Source: Methylobacillus gramineus
GTDB taxonomy: Bacteria > Pseudomonadota > Gammaproteobacteria > Burkholderiales > Methylophilaceae
Direction of reading: 5' to 3'
Length of the DNA stretch: 64,000 nucleotides
Assembly: GCF_020532675.1 (NCBI RefSeq)
Contig: NZ_JAJAVE010000001.1
Location: 558,001-622,000, forward strand
Below the pieces are notes generated by a model. The model was not told where the DNA came from. It did not search any database and worked only from the letters and a program-made list of their open reading frames with translations. Positions 43,761-52,592 of this stretch are shown here, in pieces (positions within the stretch are counted from its first letter, which is position 1; each line of letters begins with the position of its first letter). The position numbers and the translations under genes are program-made.

Positions 43761-45674
43761 GTGATAACCAATTCCCCCCGATTCCAGTTTTCACGATACA
43801 TAGACTTGCGCAATGGCCGTTCTGCCAGCGCATTGCTGCATGATATCGCTGCTGCCTGCATGGCATGGGTCTGCGCTTTTCTTTTGCGATTCAATTTCGA
43901 TATACCTCCCAATTTTGTTGATAGTTTATTGCAAAATGCAATCTGGGTAATCCCTTTACAGTCTGGAATTTTTGTCTTGATGGGCCTCTATAGAGGGGTC
44001 TGGCGCTTTGCCAGTTTGCCGGATTTAAAGCGTATTTTGCGAGCTATCGGCATAGGCGCATTCCTTGTCGTGGCTATTCTTTATATGTTCCAGCCACATG
44101 GTGTGGTGCCGCGCTCAGTACTGATCATGGACCCTATTTTGCTCTTGTTGTTGATGGGCGGTAGTCGTTTTGCTTATCGGGCATGGAAAGAGCATCGGCT
44201 TTACGGCTCAAGGCAGCTATCCGGAGAGCCTGTACTGGTGCTTGGTGCTGGGGAGGCCGCAATCACGCTACTTAAAGATCTTTCAAAAAGCAGTGAGTGG
44301 TACGTGGTGGGCTTGCTTGACGAGAAAAAATCCATGCGGGGTCGGGAGCTGCTTGGTGTCAAGGTATTGGGAGATATTGAACAATTGCCTGATATAGCAT
44401 CTGCCTTGGCAGTATCACATGTGATTGTGGCGATGCCATCAGCCAAGCGTCAATCGCGGCGCAAGGTCATTGATCTTGCTACAACCAATGGTTTGAAGGT
44501 GCTGACGGTTCCTTCTTTTGAGGACTTGATGAGCGGGCGTGTCAGTATGTCTCAGGTTCGGCCGGTAGAGGTTGAGGACTTGTTGGGGCGAGAGCCGGTT
44601 AGTCTGGATGATGATGGCTTGCATCATTTGATTGATGGAAAAGTTGCCATGGTCAGCGGTGCCGGTGGTTCCATAGGATCTGAACTATGTCGGCAGGTAC
44701 TTAAATTTCAGCCATCCTGTCTCGTGTGTTTTGATTTGTCTGAGTTTGCCTTGTACCGCCTGGAGCAGGAGTTTAGCCAGATGGATATCACGACCCAGAT
44801 TGAATATATCGTCGGCGATGTCAGGAATGACCGGCGTGTGCGGCAAATTATCGGCCAATATCAACCTTCCATTGTGTTCCACGCTGCCGCATACAAGCAT
44901 GTTCCCATGATGGAAAGCCGCAATGTAGCGGAATCATTGTCAAATAATGTCAATGGTACTTACACGCTGGCTAAGTCGTGTAAAGATGCCGGGGTTGCAA
45001 AGTTTGTCATGGTGTCCACGGATAAGGCGGTCAATCCTACCAATGTGATGGGGGCAAGCAAGCGCCTCGCTGAGATGGTATGCCAAGGCCTACAGAGTGA
45101 GACCGGTACTCGGTTTGTGATTGTTCGGTTTGGCAATGTTTTGGGCAGTAGCGGCAGCGTGATTCCCAAGTTTCGCGAGCAGATAGCACAAGGCGGGCCG
45201 ATTACCGTGACTCACCCGGAAATTACACGTTACTTCATGTCCATCCCCGAGGCATCCCAACTGGTGATGCAGGCTGGTGCGATGGGGCGTGGGGGCGAGA
45301 TTTTTGTGCTCGATATGGGTGAACCGGTCAAAATCGTCGATTTGGCGCGTGATATGATAAGACTTTCTGGCCTGGCGGATGATGAAATCGAGATTACATA
45401 TTCCGGTTTACGTCCTGGTGAGAAGTTATATGAGGAACTTTTGGCAGATGATGAACTCACTTTGCCCACACCTCACGATAAATTGCGTATCGCTGTGGCA
45501 AGAACCGCGGATGAGGCTTGGGTACAAGCCTTATTGAAGTGGGTTGATAGGACATCGCTCATAGATGAGACTGTCATTAAGCAGGAATTACGCATGTGGG
45601 TGGAGGAGTATCTAGGTGATATCAATGCTGATATTGATATTGCACCTGCATTGGGGTCATCAACAATACATTAG
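43761..45674 (+). CDS. Membrane-bound UDP-HexNAc 4,6-dehydratase (WbpM/CapD/WreV-like)
   Basis: A 637-aa protein with four N-terminal membrane helices (about 20-130), a first Rossmann domain (LVLGAGEAAITLL) and a C-terminal dehydratase whose NAD loop SGAGGSIGSELCRQ begins near 299. The active site reads NVMGASK, with Met in place of Tyr, as is usual for this long subfamily; MVSTDKAVNPTN is intact. It makes UDP-4-keto-6-deoxy-HexNAc. It starts with GTG at 43761. The 168 bp before it hold no clear gene. With the two preceding genes it forms a QuiNAc-type priming set. Confidence 0.93.
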   Translation: MITNSPRFQFSRYIDLRNGRSASALLHDIAAACMAWVCAFLLRFNFDIPPNFVDSLLQNAIWVIPLQSGIFVLMGLYRGVWRFASLPDLKRILRAIGIGAFLVVAILYMFQPHGVVPRSVLIMDPILLLLLMGGSRFAYRAWKEHRLYGSRQLSGEPVLVLGAGEAAITLLKDLSKSSEWYVVGLLDEKKSMRGRELLGVKVLGDIEQLPDIASALAVSHVIVAMPSAKRQSRRKVIDLATTNGLKVLTVPSFEDLMSGRVSMSQVRPVEVEDLLGREPVSLDDDGLHHLIDGKVAMVSGAGGSIGSELCRQVLKFQPSCLVCFDLSEFALYRLEQEFSQMDITTQIEYIVGDVRNDRRVRQIIGQYQPSIVFHAAAYKHVPMMESRNVAESLSNNVNGTYTLAKSCKDAGVAKFVMVSTDKAVNPTNVMGASKRLAEMVCQGLQSETGTRFVIVRFGNVLGSSGSVIPKFREQIAQGGPITVTHPEITRYFMSIPEASQLVMQAGAMGRGGEIFVLDMGEPVKIVDLARDMIRLSGLADDEIEITYSGLRPGEKLYEELLADDELTLPTPHDKLRIAVARTADEAWVQALLKWVDRTSLIDETVIKQELRMWVEEYLGDINADIDIAPALGSSTIH

Positions 45675-45695
45675 TGATAAAAGAAAGATGAGAAC

Positions 45696-46568
45696 ATGAG
45701 AAAGAAGATTACCAAGGCTGTATTTCCCGTTGCTGGTCTAGGCACACGTTTCTTGCCTGCCACCAAAGCCAGTCCCAAGGAAATGTTGCCTATTGTAGAC
45801 AAGCCATTGATTCAGTATGCCGTTGAGGAAGCCGTAGCCGCTGGCGCAACGGAGCTAATTTTTATTATTGGACGCAACAAGCGCTCCATCCCCGATCACT
45901 TTGACATGTCTTTCGAGTTGGAAGCCACGCTGCAAGCAGGTAAGAAATTCGAAGTATTGAAGCAGATTCAGAATATTCTGCCAAAGAATGTATCCTGCAT
46001 TTATATCCGTCAGGCAGAAGCTCTCGGGTTGGGACATGCGGTATTGTTGGCAAAGTCTGTGGTAGGGGATGATCCATTCTCAGTGATCCTTGCGGATGAC
46101 TTGATTGATGCGGAAAAGCCAGCCATGCAGCAAATGGTGGAGTTGTTTGGGCTGCAAGGCGCTTCTATTCTGGGCGTTGAAGATGTGGATCCGAGCGAGA
46201 CAGCGAGCTACGGTATTGTTGATGCCAAAGAAGTGAGTCCGAATGTGCTTGAGTTACATGGCATTGTGGAGAAACCTCAGCCTGATGAAGCACCGTCAAA
46301 TCTTGCTGTGGTGGGGCGGTATATCCTGACCCCCGAAATCTTTGAGTGTCTGGAAAACGTGAAGCCTGGTAAAGGTGGTGAAATTCAGCTCACAGATGGC
46401 ATTGCTGCTTTAATGGAAAAACAAAGAATTCTGGCTTATCGGTTTGATGGCAAACGTTATGACTGCGGTAGCAAACTGGGCTACGTGAAGGCGAACGTGG
46501 AGTTCTCCATGAAACATGATGAAATAGGCGAAGAGTTCTCGCAATACCTGAGAGACTTGATCAAGTAA
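45696..46568 (+). CDS. galU: UTP-glucose-1-phosphate uridylyltransferase
   Basis: A 290-aa GalU making UDP-glucose from Glc-1-P and UTP. Signatures are AVFPVAGLGTRFLPATKASPKEM, VDKPLIQYAVEEA, ILADDLID, GIVEKP and KGGEIQLTDGI. It closes the glycan locus, 21 bp after the dehydratase gene, and supplies UDP-glucose for surface polysaccharide and other glycans. The purine phosphoribosyltransferase gene starts 10 bp later. Confidence 0.97.
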   Translation: MRKKITKAVFPVAGLGTRFLPATKASPKEMLPIVDKPLIQYAVEEAVAAGATELIFIIGRNKRSIPDHFDMSFELEATLQAGKKFEVLKQIQNILPKNVSCIYIRQAEALGLGHAVLLAKSVVGDDPFSVILADDLIDAEKPAMQQMVELFGLQGASILGVEDVDPSETASYGIVDAKEVSPNVLELHGIVEKPQPDEAPSNLAVVGRYILTPEIFECLENVKPGKGGEIQLTDGIAALMEKQRILAYRFDGKRYDCGSKLGYVKANVEFSMKHDEIGEEFSQYLRDLIK

Positions 46569-46578
46569 GCTCAACATC

Positions 46579-47136
46579 ATGGATCAGGTCAATGTTAATC
46601 CTCAGGATATTCTGGATACCGCTATCCTGATTCATGATGAGCGTGTCATCAACCAAGCACTAGATCGTTTGGCCACTGAGATTGGTACTGTGCTTGCAGA
46701 CGCTGCCCCTTTGGTGTTGTGTGTCATGGGGGGCGGGGTTGTTTTTGCCGGCCAGTTACTACCTCGCTTGAGTTTTCCGCTTGAGTTTGATTATGTACAA
46801 GCGAGCCGTTATCACAATCGTACAGAGGGCATGCATCTTGAGTGGAAGGTGAAGCCTGGTGAAAATGTCCGTGGGCGAACGGTGCTGGTGCTGGATGACA
46901 TTCTGGATGAAGGTTATACCCTCATTGAAATCAAGCAGCAATGCCTGCATTTAGGGGCAAAAGAGGTGCTGCTCGCTGTCTTGGTGGAAAAAGATTTGGG
47001 GCGATCAAAACCGATTACTGCTGATTTCATTGGCTTAACCGTACCCAATCAATATGTGTTTGGTTGTGGCATGGATGTTTATGGCTGGTGGAGAAATTTG
47101 CCTGCTATCTATGCATTAAGGTCCGAGGTTTCTTAA
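46579..47136 (+). CDS. Hypoxanthine-guanine phosphoribosyltransferase
   Basis: A 185-aa purine salvage enzyme of the type I PRTase fold. The PRPP-binding motif VLVLDDILDEGYTL is clear, and VLCVMGGGVVFAGQLLPRL carries the PPi loop; the late DFIGLTVPNQYVFGCGMDVYGWWRNLPAIYAL matches HGPRTases. It sits 10 bp after galU and probably shares its transcript, although its function is separate from glycan synthesis. A convergent receiver-domain gene follows 22 bp later with no obvious terminator. Confidence 0.9.
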   Translation: MDQVNVNPQDILDTAILIHDERVINQALDRLATEIGTVLADAAPLVLCVMGGGVVFAGQLLPRLSFPLEFDYVQASRYHNRTEGMHLEWKVKPGENVRGRTVLVLDDILDEGYTLIEIKQQCLHLGAKEVLLAVLVEKDLGRSKPITADFIGLTVPNQYVFGCGMDVYGWWRNLPAIYALRSEVS

Positions 47137-47158
47137 GTTGGACTGTGGTAGTAACGCT

Positions 47159-47539
47159 TTAAACAATATCTTTATTCACTAGATAAGTTTCTACCGTATC
47201 AGCCAGTCTAATGGGGCTGAAAGGCTTAGTGAGATAACTGTCGCAACCAGCCTGATAGCCTGAAATAATGTCTTGCTCTTGTCCTCTTGCGGTCAGGAAA
47301 ATAATCGGGGTGTTTTTAAATTCATCTTGTGATTTAAGCTGACTACAAAGTTGATATCCATCTGTTGTCCCTGGCATCATAATGTCCATCAAAATCAAGT
47401 CTGGCTTGATCGTTTTTGCCATTTCCAGCCCGATGTCCCCGTTGCTGGCTTCATGAATATCGTAGTTGTTGAACTCTAAACTAATGCGGATGAGTTTTCT
47501 AACGTCTTGCTGATCCTCAATAATCAAAATCTTGTACAA
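47159..47539 (-). CDS. Stand-alone receiver (CheY-like) response regulator
   Basis: A 126-aa single-domain receiver with the acidic pair E8/D9, phospho-acceptor D52 (LILMDIMMPG), the T/S strand FLTARG and the conserved Lys in LTKPFSP. It has no output domain, so it must act by protein contact or as a phosphate sink. It begins with TTG at 47539, supported by AGGGGA 8 nt upstream. It is divergent from the HTH-receiver and kinase genes (183 bp between, very A+T-rich, likely two promoters), and is probably part of the same signalling system. Confidence 0.92.
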   Translation of the reverse strand: MYKILIIEDQQDVRKLIRISLEFNNYDIHEASNGDIGLEMAKTIKPDLILMDIMMPGTTDGYQLCSQLKSQDEFKNTPIIFLTARGQEQDIISGYQAGCDSYLTKPFSPIRLADTVETYLVNKDIV

Positions 47540-47722
47540 ACCTATTCCCCTTAATTATTAATACGTTATTATGTTTGAAGAAGTTATGGTTAATACCTAA
47601 TTATCATTTTTATTATTTTTACTGTTTGTGTCAATCGCTTAATTTCGCTCCTTCTCTATCTAATTGATTTTGTATAAGAGTATCGATAATATGAAAAAAT
47701 ATTTCGCTTTTAGAATTTCATC

Positions 47723-48361
47723 ATGCCTGACCGGTTAACATCAAAGAAAGAAAACTTCATTTCTACCCGAGAAGCTTCCAAAATATTGGAGGTTTCACTT
47801 AGAACCGTTCAGTTATGGGTAGAGTCAGGTGTGCTGAAAGCCTGGAAAACAGCAGGAGGGCATAGACGCATTTCCAGTACCTCTGTAGATGTTATTCTTA
47901 ATCAACGCAAGGAAGCAATCAACCCTTCAGAAGGGAAGGATGGGAAAAGATTGTTCCATATTCTGCTAGTGGAGGATGATAGTGCGTTGAGAAACTTATT
48001 TTATTATTTCTTCTCCAGCTGGAAGTTTCCAATCAGGGTAGATGTGGCGTCCGATGGGTTTGAAGGCCTGATCAGCCTGGGGCGAGAAAAGCCTGATCTA
48101 TTGGTGACAGATTTGAACATGCCTGGCATGAATGGCTTTGAGATGATTCGCCATTTGAAGCGCTCTAAAGATTTTGACCGCTTAAACATCATTGTGATGA
48201 CCGCATTAAATGCTGACTACATTAAAGATGTCGGTGGATTACCTGAGGAGATTCAGGTATTTCACAAGCCTGTGGCGCTCAGTTATCTTGAGCCAATTAT
48301 TGAGAGTCTGATTGCCAGCATAAGTATTCAACATCATGGCAAAATCGATACGCCAGCTTAA
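47723..48361 (+). CDS. Excisionase/MerR-type HTH fused to a receiver domain
   Basis: A 212-aa protein with an unusual domain order: N-terminal winged-helix of the MerR/excisionase type (residues 12-62; STREASKILEVSLRTVQLWVESGVLKAWKTAGGHRRI) and a C-terminal receiver (77-205) with D85/D86, phospho-acceptor D130 (LLVTDLNMPG) and Lys in FHKPV. Most response regulators have the reverse order. It overlaps the histidine kinase gene by 26 bp, so that kinase is the likely partner. Target genes unknown. Confidence 0.9.
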   Translation: MPDRLTSKKENFISTREASKILEVSLRTVQLWVESGVLKAWKTAGGHRRISSTSVDVILNQRKEAINPSEGKDGKRLFHILLVEDDSALRNLFYYFFSSWKFPIRVDVASDGFEGLISLGREKPDLLVTDLNMPGMNGFEMIRHLKRSKDFDRLNIIVMTALNADYIKDVGGLPEEIQVFHKPVALSYLEPIIESLIASISIQHHGKIDTPA

Positions 48362-50276
48362 TCCTGTTGTTTCTCTCGATGTTCAAGGGGCTGAGCTTTT
48401 GCAGATGTTCCCGTTCCATATCATCGTGGATAGCCAACTGAACATCTTGGAATACGGTCATAGTTTTAAGTTACTTGATGCCTCCTTTGAAGATAAAACC
48501 TGTATTGCAGAGTGTTTTGAGATTGTTTCTCCTATTGAGATATTTTGTCTGAACACCTTGTTAGCGACCAGAGATGAGCTTTGCTTACTCAGACATAAAG
48601 CCAGCGGCATGTTATTGGGGGGTAAGGTGGCAGCGCATCAGGGCAATAATTTGGCTTTTCTGCTTTCGCCATGGATTGCGGATACACAAGAGGTCTCACA
48701 AGCGCAGTTCGATCGATCATCCCCACACTTGCAGCTCTTGAGTCGCGCTAAATTCAAGGCGCTTGAAAGTGCACGTAATACCAAGCGCAAACTCACGGTA
48801 CAGAAAAAACAGTTATTCCAGGCGCATGCTTTGTTATCCATCAAGGAGTCTGAATCAAGGACATTGACTCATATTGTCTCCATGTCCGATAACTCAGTGG
48901 TGATTGCAAATTCGATGGGTTATATCGAATGGGTGAATGAAGCCTATGTCAAACGTTCTGGCTACCATGCAGAAGAAGTGCTAGGACGTTATCTTGGAGA
49001 TTTGCTGGATGCCGATGAGGGGGCGGTGAAGCAGATTAAAGAGCGCCTTGAGCTTAAGCAAGGCTATCAGGCTGAGCTGCTTAGAAAAACCAAGAGTGGG
49101 GATGCTTATTGGGTTGATCTGGATATCGAACCGTTGCTAGATTCTCAGGGCAATATTTGTAACTACATTGCCATTGCCCGAGATATCACAGAGAAAAAGA
49201 ATGCCCTCGAATTCTCGAGTCGTTTGCTGGGGATACTGAAAAGTACCTTCGAATTGAGTCCTGATGGATTCGTCACATTTAATCAGTTTGGCCAATTGAC
49301 CTGGGTCAACCCATCATTTCTGCGCATGACGGGGCTAGTATCGGAGCAGATGGAAAATATTACTCAGGATGGGTTTGAGCGCCTGATCGCTTCTTTATGT
49401 CCTGAATGTGATGCCGTTTCTGATCTGGATCTACATGATGCGGTGGTGATGCGGGTTGCCAAGCCTAAATTAACCGTGATCAAGCGCTCTATGCGTCAAG
49501 CCCATGATGAAAATAACCGCTTTGTTGGCACAATTCATTACTTCCGAGATATCACTCAAGAGTCAGAGCTGCATCGTATGAAAGGCGAGTTTCTTTCTAT
49601 GGCCGCCCATGAGCTGAGAACCCCTATGTCAAGTATTCATGGGTTTACCGAGCTGTTACTCAAGCGGGAGTTCAATGCCGAGCAGCAAAAAGACATGCTG
49701 AGCACTGTTCATCGGCAATCCACCCGCCTGACTAAGCTGATCAATGACTTGCTTGATCTGGCAAAAATTGAAGCCAGAAAAGGCATGGCATTTGATATCA
49801 AGCCCTACAAACTGGTTGATATTGTGGATACTGCGCTCAAGGAGTTCGTGGTAAATGGTGAAGGGCGTGAGATTGACTATCTGCTCAATGAGCAGACATT
49901 AATGGTGGCGGTTGATTTCGACAAAATCATTCAGGCACTGATGAATGTATTATCCAATGCGCATAAGTATTCTCAACCTGGCAGCATGATCAAGCTTGAA
50001 ATCCTTGAGAAACAGAAGCACAAGAAAGTATATCTGGGCATCAGTGTTCAGGATCATGGGATCGGCATGAGCCAGGAGCATTTAAGCCGTTTGTTCGAAC
50101 GATTTTATCGAGCAGATACTTCAGGTAATGTTCCCGGTACGGGCTTGGGCTTGTGCCTGGTGAAAGAAATCATGGAAATTCATGATGGTTGGATCGACGT
50201 CTCATCTATTTATGGCGTGGGCACGCAAGTAACTTTGTGGATGAAAAAACTAGAGGCTGTAGTAGATAAAATTTAA
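48336..50276 (+). CDS. PAS histidine kinase with HNOBA-like N-terminal domain
   Basis: A 646-aa sensor kinase with no membrane segment. Residues about 20-125 resemble the HNOBA (haem-NO-binding-associated) PAS-like domain: MFPFHIIVDSQLNILEYG at the start and LAFLLSPWIADTQEV near the end, followed by a coiled coil (about 130-175). Two PAS domains follow (about 180-290 and 295-410), then HisKA with H425 in AAHELRTPMSSIHGF and an HATPase with N, G1 (DHGIGM) and G2 (GTGLGL) boxes. The start at 48336 overlaps the HTH-receiver gene; a later ATG near residue 24 is also possible. Confidence 0.9.
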   Translation: MAKSIRQLNPVVSLDVQGAELLQMFPFHIIVDSQLNILEYGHSFKLLDASFEDKTCIAECFEIVSPIEIFCLNTLLATRDELCLLRHKASGMLLGGKVAAHQGNNLAFLLSPWIADTQEVSQAQFDRSSPHLQLLSRAKFKALESARNTKRKLTVQKKQLFQAHALLSIKESESRTLTHIVSMSDNSVVIANSMGYIEWVNEAYVKRSGYHAEEVLGRYLGDLLDADEGAVKQIKERLELKQGYQAELLRKTKSGDAYWVDLDIEPLLDSQGNICNYIAIARDITEKKNALEFSSRLLGILKSTFELSPDGFVTFNQFGQLTWVNPSFLRMTGLVSEQMENITQDGFERLIASLCPECDAVSDLDLHDAVVMRVAKPKLTVIKRSMRQAHDENNRFVGTIHYFRDITQESELHRMKGEFLSMAAHELRTPMSSIHGFTELLLKREFNAEQQKDMLSTVHRQSTRLTKLINDLLDLAKIEARKGMAFDIKPYKLVDIVDTALKEFVVNGEGREIDYLLNEQTLMVAVDFDKIIQALMNVLSNAHKYSQPGSMIKLEILEKQKHKKVYLGISVQDHGIGMSQEHLSRLFERFYRADTSGNVPGTGLGLCLVKEIMEIHDGWIDVSSIYGVGTQVTLWMKKLEAVVDKI

Positions 50277-50649
50277 CTTGCAGCTTCAAAAACTCATAAT
50301 TTAAGCCTCTCTAAAGTTCCCATCGTAGTAAATCTGCTTATCTGTTGTTTTATTCTCACCTGTTTTAACTCTGCCTTAACACTTCTCTAGACCTTTAAGT
50401 ACGCCCTTAAAGCGTTTTTCTATCATTCTCAAGATCTTCAATCTTACGGTTATTTTTCGCAAAATAATTGACACTTTTGATAAAAGTGATAAAAATGATA
50501 GTTGTAAGGTGTGTTAATGCCTCACGACAACAAGCGAGCACGGCATATGGTGGGCATCAATCTGTACAACAACCGGCGCTGCGATTCGTCTGGAGTTAAT
50601 GATCGGGAACCATCAACAACATGGTTCTTTAACCTTGAGGGGAATTAAA
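50277..50649. other. Intergenic region and long leader of the repeat lipoprotein gene
   Basis: About 370 bp without a gene. The left part is featureless A+T-rich DNA after the kinase. The right half holds a TTGACA promoter element with overlapping repeats, then a leader of about 150 nt ending in overlapping hairpins and a GAGGGG ribosome site (50637-50642). I recognise no known riboswitch in it. Confidence 0.5.
50468..50501 (+). promoter_or_regulatory. Promoter with inverted and direct repeats ahead of the lipoprotein gene
   Basis: A perfect -35 TTGACA (50468-50473) is followed by A+T-rich -10-like sequence (TAAAAA at 50490-50495, spacer 16). Inside lies the inverted repeat CACTTTT-GAT-AAAAGTG (50472-50488), and TGATAAAAR is repeated in tandem (50478-50495) with a partial third copy. 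This arrangement is typical of a regulated promoter, with the repeats as a possible operator. Confidence 0.5.
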
Positions 50650-52497
50650 ATGTCCACTAAATCTAATGTCCATGTACATCATGCAATCAAGCTGGCTGTG
50701 TTGTGCTCTTCTATTGCACTGATAGGGTGTGATGGTGGCGGCAACAGTAATGTGCGACCAACATCGTCTAGCGATAGCACAACGACTACTACCAGCGCAT
50801 TAAGTGAAACGAGCAATAGCTCGTTGAACGACACGATTAACACTGTGAATAATCTGACTAACGGGGTTCTTCAGCCTGTTACTACCGCACTCCAGCCTGT
50901 CATTGATCCTTTGGGTGTTGCGATTGACCCTGTACTGGAACCTGTATTCTCTGTGCTATCACCCTTGCTGACACCTGCTGTGGCGACATTGGCACCCTTA
51001 ACAGCGGGCTTGGCACCTGTGACCAATACATTGTTACCTGTCACAGGAGCTTTGGGTGAAGTGGTTTCTCCGCTTGCTACGGCGCTGGGACCCACTGCAA
51101 ATTCCTTGTCTGGCGTAGTGGCACCACTGGCAACTGCGCTTGGCCCTGTGGCCAATGGCGTTGAAAACGCGGGCCTGCCTCTTACCACTGCGACAGGGAA
51201 TATCGTAACTCCTGTATTGAATGGCGTCAGCGCGGTGATTGAACCTGTGGCTGGGCCTTTAGCGCCAGTCATTAATACGGCTGCAGGTGTACTTGAGCCT
51301 GTATTACAGCCAGTTGCTGGCGCATTGTCGCCTGTTGGTGGGGCACTGGTGTCTGTCAGCAATACATTGGCACCTGTCGTCAATACTGTCGGTGGGGTGC
51401 TGAACCCTGTGCTTGATACAGCGGGGAATGCACTTGCTCCTGTTGCTGGGGTAACTGGCACAGTGGGCAGCACGCTGGATGGGGTTGTGACACCTGTTGC
51501 ATCAACGGTTGGCAATGTGGTTGCCCAGGTGGGTACTACATTATCAGGTGCTGTGCCTGGAGCCGGGGGCGCATTGGCTCCTGTGACCGATTTATTGGGT
51601 GGTGGCAATGCATTGCCCGGTATTGGCAGTGGATTGGTTGAGCAGGTGGCCTCTACTGGTAAACAGGCGGTTGATGGGGTAGCTGGCCTTGCCCAAGGCG
51701 TCCTGGGGGGAGTGACAGGCACAGGTGTTCTGGCGCCAGTGACAGGGGTGTTGGCTGGTGCCAATACCATACTGGATCCCGTAATAGGTTCTAATGGATT
51801 GGTACCATTGACCACAGCATCTGGTAACCAGACACTAGCGGACCCATTGGTCGGGAAAAATGGTCTGTTGCCATTAACTAGTGGTGAGGCACGCAATGGC
51901 TCTGTGGCCTTGCTTGATCCCGTGATTGGTGAAGGTGGTGTGCTGCCTTTGACTAGTGCTCAAGGCAATCAAACCACTTTGGATCCATTAGTAGGCCAGG
52001 CTGGTGTATTGCCATTGACCAGTGATGTTGCGGTCAATGGCAATGGCGGCGCTCTTGCCCCCGTATTGAATCTGTCTGCAGGCAATCTTGGTGGTTTGGG
52101 GAATGTGCTGACCCCTGTGACCAATGTATTAGCTAGTGGAAATACGGGTGGTTTGCTGACTCCAGTGACCAATTTGCTAGGTGGAGGCCTTGTTACGGGT
52201 GGATTATTGGCCCCATTAACTAATCTGGCAGGCGGTGGAGGAACATTGCCCACTGGCAATGTGCTAGGTGGGGTTACGGGAGGTGGATTGATTGCACCTC
52301 TCGGTAATGTGCTGGGCGGTACTAGTGGTGTTACTGGAGGAGGGTTGCTTGCCCCAGTGATTAATGTGATTTCTACTGTGACAGGAGGTAGCGTTTCGGC
52401 AAGTGCTTCAGCAGGTGGTACTGTCTCCGCAACAAATACTGCGAATAATAATGCTAATTTGCTCGCTCCTCTCACTGGCCTACTGGGTATACGTTAA
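50650..52497 (+). CDS. Repeat-rich surface lipoprotein (LxPV heptad-like repeats)
   Basis: A 615-aa secreted low-complexity protein. The signal peptide ends in the lipobox LIGC, making Cys27 the lipidated residue. Residues about 65-340 repeat a hydrophobic unit of about seven residues of the LxPVxxx type (APV, EPV, QPV, DPV); near 376-465 four tandem copies of a longer unit DP(V/L)(I/V)GxxGxxPLT occur; the end is Gly/Leu/Asn-rich. Related proteins are sometimes named collagen-like, but no GXY pattern is seen. The ATG at 50650 has GAGGGG upstream. A TpsB-type transporter follows, so it could be exported to the surface. Function unknown. Confidence 0.85.
   Translation: MSTKSNVHVHHAIKLAVLCSSIALIGCDGGGNSNVRPTSSSDSTTTTTSALSETSNSSLNDTINTVNNLTNGVLQPVTTALQPVIDPLGVAIDPVLEPVFSVLSPLLTPAVATLAPLTAGLAPVTNTLLPVTGALGEVVSPLATALGPTANSLSGVVAPLATALGPVANGVENAGLPLTTATGNIVTPVLNGVSAVIEPVAGPLAPVINTAAGVLEPVLQPVAGALSPVGGALVSVSNTLAPVVNTVGGVLNPVLDTAGNALAPVAGVTGTVGSTLDGVVTPVASTVGNVVAQVGTTLSGAVPGAGGALAPVTDLLGGGNALPGIGSGLVEQVASTGKQAVDGVAGLAQGVLGGVTGTGVLAPVTGVLAGANTILDPVIGSNGLVPLTTASGNQTLADPLVGKNGLLPLTSGEARNGSVALLDPVIGEGGVLPLTSAQGNQTTLDPLVGQAGVLPLTSDVAVNGNGGALAPVLNLSAGNLGGLGNVLTPVTNVLASGNTGGLLTPVTNLLGGGLVTGGLLAPLTNLAGGGGTLPTGNVLGGVTGGGLIAPLGNVLGGTSGVTGGGLLAPVINVISTVTGGSVSASASAGGTVSATNTANNNANLLAPLTGLLGIR
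51775..52050 (+). repeat. Four tandem 22-25-residue repeats inside the lipoprotein
   Basis: The units begin DPVIGSNG, DPLVGKNG, DPVIGEGG and DPLVGQAG, each followed by a hydrophobic pair and PLT(T/S). Units alternate between V-I and L-V forms, suggesting duplication of a two-unit block. Confidence 0.8.
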
Positions 52498-52531
52498 CAG
52501 TGTAGTTGAGTAAGTGAATCTCGCCTGAAAT

Positions 52532-52567
52532 AAAAATCCCGGTGGCATAGATTGCACCGGGATTTTT
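52532..52567 (+). terminator. Hairpin terminator/attenuator between lipoprotein and TpsB genes
   Basis: A 13-bp perfect stem (AAAAATCCCGGTG and its complement) with a 10-nt loop and a T-run at the 3' arm. The tpsB-like ATG is only 25 bp further on, leaving no space for a promoter after it, so it probably permits partial readthrough. Confidence 0.8.
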
Positions 52568-52592
52568 CGTATCAATTGGAGCTTTGTCTCGC

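Noticed and set aside
44157-44164. ops-like element GGCGGTAG
   Set aside because: It lies inside the coding region of the 4,6-dehydratase, does not continue with the rest of the consensus, and is not preceded by a JUMPstart sequence.
50871-52475. Long antisense frames (341 and 168 aa) opposite the repeat lipoprotein
   Set aside because: They are mirror images of the low-complexity coding repeats, lack a ribosome site and have no family-like character.
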